Origin: an uncultured Methylobacillus sp.
Lineage (GTDB): Bacteria; Pseudomonadota; Gammaproteobacteria; Burkholderiales; Methylophilaceae
DNA length: 8,364 nucleotides
Assembly: GCA_946478965.1 (NCBI GenBank)
Contig: CAMLDQ010000084.1
Span: 1 to 8,364 of the forward strand
Reading direction: 5' to 3'
In this document: positions 4,709 through 8,364 of the stretch, in pieces
How positions within the stretch are numbered: position 1 is the first letter of the stretch
Layout of the letters: the number at the start of each line of letters is the position of its first letter
Notes under the pieces: generated by a model
What the model was told of the DNA's origin: nothing
What the model saw: the letters and a program-made list of their open reading frames with translations, nothing else
Databases searched by the model: none
Translations under genes and position numbers: made by a program

Positions 4709-7611
4709 GCATGCGTCTGCCGAAACAGTCCGGCGAGTGGATCAATCGCAGCAAGCCTGTGAAGTTCACGTTCGAAGGCCAGGCATATACCGGGTTTGAG
4801 GGCGATAGTATCAGCAGTGCGCTGTGGGCCAACAGCGAGCGCGTGCTGGGACGCAGCTTCAAGTATCACCGCCCGCGCGGTGTGTTGAGTCTGGCCAACC
4901 ACGATATCAACGCGATGGTTACCGATGGCGTCGACACCAATATACGTGCCGATGTGGTGGCCGTGAAATCCAACATGCAGCTGACCGCGGTGAATACCGA
5001 TGGCGGCCTGAAGAACGACCGCAATCGCTATATCGACAAACTGGCCAAGTTTCTGCCAGTCGGCTTCTATTACAAGGCATTCCATACGCCGAAAAGCCTG
5101 TTTCCGTTCTGGGAGCGGGTCATACGTAAAGCCGCCGGCCTCGGGGTAGTGAATTTCGAGTATCCCCGCATATTGAAGCGCAAGCTCAACCGGCATTGCG
5201 ACCTGCTTGTGATCGGTGGCGGAGTCACGGGCCTCACGGCGGCACTGTCTGCAGCCAAGGAAGGGCTGGAGGTCGTTGTTGCGGATGAGAATGCAAAGGC
5301 AGGCGGCAGTCTTACATACGACCGGGCCGGTTCGGCCGAAGCGGCCAATCTGCTGCAGGAGCTGATGGAGAAGTTATCCCAGCAGCCCAGGGTGACCCTG
5401 ATGACAGGAGCTTATGCAGCTGGCTATTACGCTGACCATCTGGTTCCTGTGGTGGCTGCTGAAGGAATTACCAAGGTGCGAGCGAAGGCGGTCATCGTGG
5501 CCAGTGGGGTATTCGAGCAACCGCCCGTGTTCCGCTATAACGATCTGCCAGGGGTGATGCTTGGGTCAGCGGCCCAGCGGCTCATCTATCGCTATGCCGT
5601 GAAGCCCTTTAACCAGGGCGTCGTGGTGACCGCCAACAGCCATGGCTACCGCGTTGCTCTGGATCTTCTGCAAGCCGGCTGCAAAGTGGCTGCCCTGATC
5701 GACATGCGTGCGGCAGGCGAAAGCGGCACGCTGGCAGCAGAAGTGGCGCGGCGCGGTATCCCGATCCGCAAGGGCAGCTGTGTTTACGAAGCATTGCCCG
5801 TCTCGGGCAATATGGGCGTACGCGGTGTGGTGGTGAGCAAATACGATGAAGAGAGCAACGTCGCCGACCCGCAAAAAACGGAAATCATCGAATGCGATGG
5901 TGTAGCGATGAGTGCCGGCTGGGCGCCTGCTGCCGCCTTGCTGTATCAGGCAGGCACCGGCATGCGTTACGACGGGACACTGCAACAGTTCGTGCCTGCG
6001 CGCTTGCCCAAGGGCGTTTTCGCCGCTGGCAAGGTAAATGGTGTGTACAGCCTGGAAGGACGCATGCTGGATGCCGCGCGCGCAGTAGCAGAGGTGTTGC
6101 GGCATCTGGGCAAAAGTGGCCCGCAGGTTGAGGTGCCCGCCCACAGCGGCGATGCACCGAGCCATCCCTATCCGGTCGTACCGCATGAGGATGCCAAGAA
6201 TTTCGTGGATTTTGACGAGGATCTGCAACTCAAGGATTTTGTGAATGCCGCCAAGGAAGGCTTCGACAACATCGAACTGATGAAGCGCTTTACCACGGTA
6301 GGGATGGGACCCAGCCAGGGCAAGCACTCCAATATGAATGCGATCCGCATTCTGGCACGCATCCGCGGCGTGCCCGTGGACAAGATCGGTACCACCACGG
6401 CCAGACCTTTCTTCCACCCCACACCGATCGGGCATCTGGGCGGGCGAAGCTTCCACCCGCACCGCGTGACTTCGATCCACGGCTGGCATGCGGCAGAAGG
6501 CGCGGTATTTACCGAAGGCGGCATCTGGGTGCGCCCGGCCTACTATGCGAAGTCTGGCATCGCTGCACGCGAGGCGGTGCTGGATGAAGCGATGGCGGTG
6601 CGGCTGTCGGCGGGCATGATCGATAACGGTACGCTGGGCAAGATCGAAGTATGCGGGCCGGATGCCTCCCATTTCATGGAACGTTTCTATACCGGCAGCT
6701 TTGCCAGCCAGAAGGTAGGCGAAATGCGATTCGCCTTGTTGCTGGACGAGGCGGGCGTGGTGATCGACGACGGCATCGCGGCACGTATCGACGAAGAGAA
6801 GTTCTATGTTTCCACCAATACGGCGAATGCGGCCACGGTATATCGGGAAATGCAGCGCTGGCTGCAGCGCTGGCAGTTGAATGTCGGGCTGATTAATGTG
6901 ACGGGCGCCTTCGGCGCGATGAATCTGGCGGGCCCTAACGCACGCAATATCCTGGCCAAGGTCACCAAACTCGATCTCAGCGAAAAGAGCTTTCCTGCCA
7001 GCCATGTCCGCATGGGAGAAATTGCCGGGGTGCCGGCACGGGTGTTGCGAGTGAATTTCGTGTCGGATCTGGCATATGAAATCCATGTGCCGGCGACACA
7101 GGCGCTCCACGTGTGGGAGGCGATCATGGAAGCCGGCAAAGAGGATGGCCTGCGTCCCTTCGGTACGGATGCGCAGCGGCTGTTGCGTCTTGAAATGGGG
7201 CATCCGCTGGTGAGCCATGATACCGACGGCTTGACTACACCTTACGAAATTGGCGTCGAATGGGCGCTGAAGATGGGCAAGCCGTTCTTTGTAGGGCAAC
7301 GCAGCCTCAAGATTATCGCGAAACGGCCCGTTTCCAAGCGCCTGGTACCGTTTGTACTGGATGCGGCATATGGGGGCGAGATGCCGCAGGAATGCAATCT
7401 GGTGATCGACGCGGCAGGCGAGATCAAGGGGCGCGCCACCAGCATCGCATACAGCCGCGCGGCCGGGAGAGTGATCGGATTCGCTTATGTCGGCCCTGAA
7501 GGTACGGCCCCGGGAACCGAATTCCATATCCGTACCGATGGCGGATCCATGGTCAAGGCAACGGTGGCGAATAGGCCGTTCATTTCCAGCCATAAAGGAG
7601 ATCATGCATGA
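4705..7611 (+). CDS. mgdC: N-methylglutamate dehydrogenase large subunit (sarcosine oxidase alpha-like)
   Basis: A 968-residue SoxA-family protein that binds NAD and probably tetrahydrofolate. Domains in order: an N-terminal ferredoxin-like fold without cluster cysteines (about 10-95, with SFKYHRPRGVLSL at 51-63); a NAD-binding domain beginning CDLLVIGGGVTGLTAALSA (GxGxxG at 171-176) and its second half around 306-338, closing with FAAGKVNGVYSLEGRMLDAA (439-458); a helical BFD-like domain whose cysteines are replaced (FVDFDEDLQLKDF, 500-512; TTVGMGPSQGKHS, 530-542); and a GcvT-type aminomethyltransferase domain (about 605-955) with PFGTDAQRLLRLEMGH (818-833) and the FVGQRSL motif (862-868). 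The GcvT domain usually captures the one-carbon unit as methylene-tetrahydrofolate. The start overlaps the mgdB stop as ATGA, with AGGAGG 7 bases upstream. Length is typical of sarcosine oxidase alpha; soxA is the alternative name. Confidence 0.83.
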   Translation: MSMRLPKQSGEWINRSKPVKFTFEGQAYTGFEGDSISSALWANSERVLGRSFKYHRPRGVLSLANHDINAMVTDGVDTNIRADVVAVKSNMQLTAVNTDGGLKNDRNRYIDKLAKFLPVGFYYKAFHTPKSLFPFWERVIRKAAGLGVVNFEYPRILKRKLNRHCDLLVIGGGVTGLTAALSAAKEGLEVVVADENAKAGGSLTYDRAGSAEAANLLQELMEKLSQQPRVTLMTGAYAAGYYADHLVPVVAAEGITKVRAKAVIVASGVFEQPPVFRYNDLPGVMLGSAAQRLIYRYAVKPFNQGVVVTANSHGYRVALDLLQAGCKVAALIDMRAAGESGTLAAEVARRGIPIRKGSCVYEALPVSGNMGVRGVVVSKYDEESNVADPQKTEIIECDGVAMSAGWAPAAALLYQAGTGMRYDGTLQQFVPARLPKGVFAAGKVNGVYSLEGRMLDAARAVAEVLRHLGKSGPQVEVPAHSGDAPSHPYPVVPHEDAKNFVDFDEDLQLKDFVNAAKEGFDNIELMKRFTTVGMGPSQGKHSNMNAIRILARIRGVPVDKIGTTTARPFFHPTPIGHLGGRSFHPHRVTSIHGWHAAEGAVFTEGGIWVRPAYYAKSGIAAREAVLDEAMAVRLSAGMIDNGTLGKIEVCGPDASHFMERFYTGSFASQKVGEMRFALLLDEAGVVIDDGIAARIDEEKFYVSTNTANAATVYREMQRWLQRWQLNVGLINVTGAFGAMNLAGPNARNILAKVTKLDLSEKSFPASHVRMGEIAGVPARVLRVNFVSDLAYEIHVPATQALHVWEAIMEAGKEDGLRPFGTDAQRLLRLEMGHPLVSHDTDGLTTPYEIGVEWALKMGKPFFVGQRSLKIIAKRPVSKRLVPFVLDAAYGGEMPQECNLVIDAAGEIKGRATSIAYSRAAGRVIGFAYVGPEGTAPGTEFHIRTDGGSMVKATVANRPFISSHKGDHA

Positions 7612-8279
7612 ATACCTTAACCCGGCAGACACCGCTGATCCATGCACAAATGCGACTGAGACCGCGCACGACGGAGCTGCATGGCATGGAGGTGGCCATC
7701 GAGTTTGCCAGCGCCGAAATCGAGCACAAGCGCAAGGACACGCTGGGCGTTTGCGATGTGAGCTGTTTCCCGCGCTTCGGTGTAAAGGGCCTCAATGCCG
7801 CGCAATGGTTGAAAGAGCAGAAATTGGAACTCCCTGGGCAAGCCAATACCTGGGTTCAGCAGGGTGAAACGCTGGTGCTGCGCCTCGGATGGAACGAATT
7901 CCTGGTGGAAGACCAGCGCGACGGTCACCTGTGTGCTGTGCTGGAAGCAGCCGCCCAGCCCAAGGCGTACGGAACCTACAAGGTTCAGCGCAACGATGCT
8001 GCATTTTTGTTGAGTGGTAGTCATGTGCAGGAGTTGTTTACGGAAATCTGTGCAATCGATATGCGGGACCATGTCATGCCGGCAAATGCGGTCGTGATGA
8101 CGCAGATGGCGGGTATTTCAGTCACGGTGCTGCGCCAGCAGATGAATGGCACGCCGATTTATCGCATCTGGTGCGACGGTACTTACGGGCCCTATTTCTG
8201 GGACACGCTGTTGGAAATTGCCGAGGAGTTTGGCGGCGGAGCGGTAGGCCTCTCTTGTCATTACAGAGAAATGCTGTAA
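7608..8279 (+). CDS. mgdD: N-methylglutamate dehydrogenase gamma-like subunit (sarcosine oxidase gamma-like)
   Basis: The 223-residue SoxG-family subunit completes the heterotetramer. Gamma subunits are related in fold to the C-terminal half of GcvT/YgfZ and have no cofactor of their own. Recognisable blocks are GVCDVSCFPRFGVKG (47-61), LVLRLGWNEFLVED (89-102), NDAAFLLSGSHVQELF (129-144) followed by CAIDMRD, and GTYGPYFWDTLLEIAEEF (191-208). It is slightly longer than the usual 180-200 residues at both ends. Its ATG overlaps the mgdC stop (ATGA), with AAGGAG 7 bases upstream, so it is translationally coupled. A 30-base gap then leads to the next gene without an apparent terminator, so transcription probably continues. 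Confidence 0.83.
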   Translation: MNTLTRQTPLIHAQMRLRPRTTELHGMEVAIEFASAEIEHKRKDTLGVCDVSCFPRFGVKGLNAAQWLKEQKLELPGQANTWVQQGETLVLRLGWNEFLVEDQRDGHLCAVLEAAAQPKAYGTYKVQRNDAAFLLSGSHVQELFTEICAIDMRDHVMPANAVVMTQMAGISVTVLRQQMNGTPIYRIWCDGTYGPYFWDTLLEIAEEFGGGAVGLSCHYREML

Positions 8280-8309
8280 CTGGCGGAATCAATTTTCTTG
8301 GGAGATGTT

Positions 8310-8364
8310 ATGAAAACGTTGGCGGAAGCAAAGAAGTTCCTGAAGGACAATGACGTCAAGTACG
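8310..8364 (+). CDS. gmaS: Glutamine-synthetase-family protein, probably gamma-glutamylmethylamide synthetase, first 18 residues
   Basis: Only MKTLAEAKKFLKDNDVKY is inside the window. Glutamine synthetase-family proteins begin with a short helix of this kind ending in a VK(Y/F) motif before the first beta strand, and gamma-glutamylmethylamide synthetases, as I recall them, start with a closely similar sequence. GmaS ligates methylamine to the gamma-carboxyl of glutamate using ATP, the entry step of the N-methylglutamate pathway. GGGAG (8300-8304) lies 5 bases before the ATG. Eighteen residues cannot separate GmaS from an ordinary glutamine synthetase; position after mgdABCD is the main argument. 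Confidence 0.62.
   Translation, partial: MKTLAEAKKFLKDNDVKY

Noticed and set aside
4684..5196. 170-codon minus-strand frame opposite the start of mgdC
   Set aside because: Overlaps the well-supported mgdC N-terminal domain and lacks recognisable features.
5566..7647. 693-codon minus-strand reading frame opposite mgdC
   Set aside because: It lies opposite mgdC, which has clear family domains throughout. The translated product is rich in His, Arg, Ala and Cys without any recognisable domain, as expected for the antisense of a GC-rich gene.
3190..8279. Plain sarcosine oxidase (soxBDAG) for glycine betaine catabolism
   Set aside because: The subunit order is the same, but there is no glyA, purU or dimethylglycine gene in view. 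The delta subunit lacks zinc cysteines and the next gene starts like a glutamine synthetase. Kept as the main alternative, not excluded.

Overview
The window looks like the chromosome of a methylotrophic betaproteobacterium, most likely of the Methylophilaceae type. This rests on the GC-rich coding sequence, the compact thiD-thiE-hemL gene order and the presence of a sarcosine-oxidase-like four-subunit operon that runs straight into a glutamine-synthetase-family gene. The taxonomic assignment is an inference from gene content, not a measured match. I see no insertion sequence, CRISPR array or phage gene, and no intergenic stretch longer than about 220 bases.

The left part (1-1887, minus strand) is a cofactor operon read right to left: thiD (HMP/HMP-P kinase), thiE (thiamine-phosphate synthase, overlapping thiD by 14 bases) and the N-terminal third of hemL (glutamate-1-semialdehyde aminomutase, 4 bases after thiE and cut by the window edge). 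Divergent from thiD is a tRNA-His(GTG) gene (2096-2172) with a strong sigma-70 promoter, an encoded CCA end and a likely terminator hairpin.

The right part is the more interesting one. A minus-strand XRE-cupin transcription regulator (2343-2972) sits back to back with a plus-strand operon of four genes in the order of soxBDAG (3190-8279). A fifth gene follows (8310 to the window edge) whose first 18 residues look like a glutamine-synthetase-family N terminus. The order beta-delta-alpha-gamma plus this neighbour, and a delta subunit that has lost its usual zinc cysteines, point to N-methylglutamate dehydrogenase (mgdABCD) followed by gamma-glutamylmethylamide synthetase (gmaS) rather than a catabolic sarcosine oxidase. 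Together these would carry out the indirect methylamine oxidation route: GmaS joins methylamine to glutamate, an N-methylglutamate synthase (mgsABC, expected just outside the window) makes N-methylglutamate, and MgdABCD oxidises it back to glutamate while releasing the one-carbon unit as formaldehyde or methylene-tetrahydrofolate.

The 217-base divergent control region between the regulator and mgdA is AT-rich. It holds a good sigma-70 promoter, small CCAA/TTGG palindromes overlapping both putative promoters, and a short upstream reading frame with its own ribosome binding site that overlaps the mgdA start. The regulator and this control region are the best candidates here for something not yet described.
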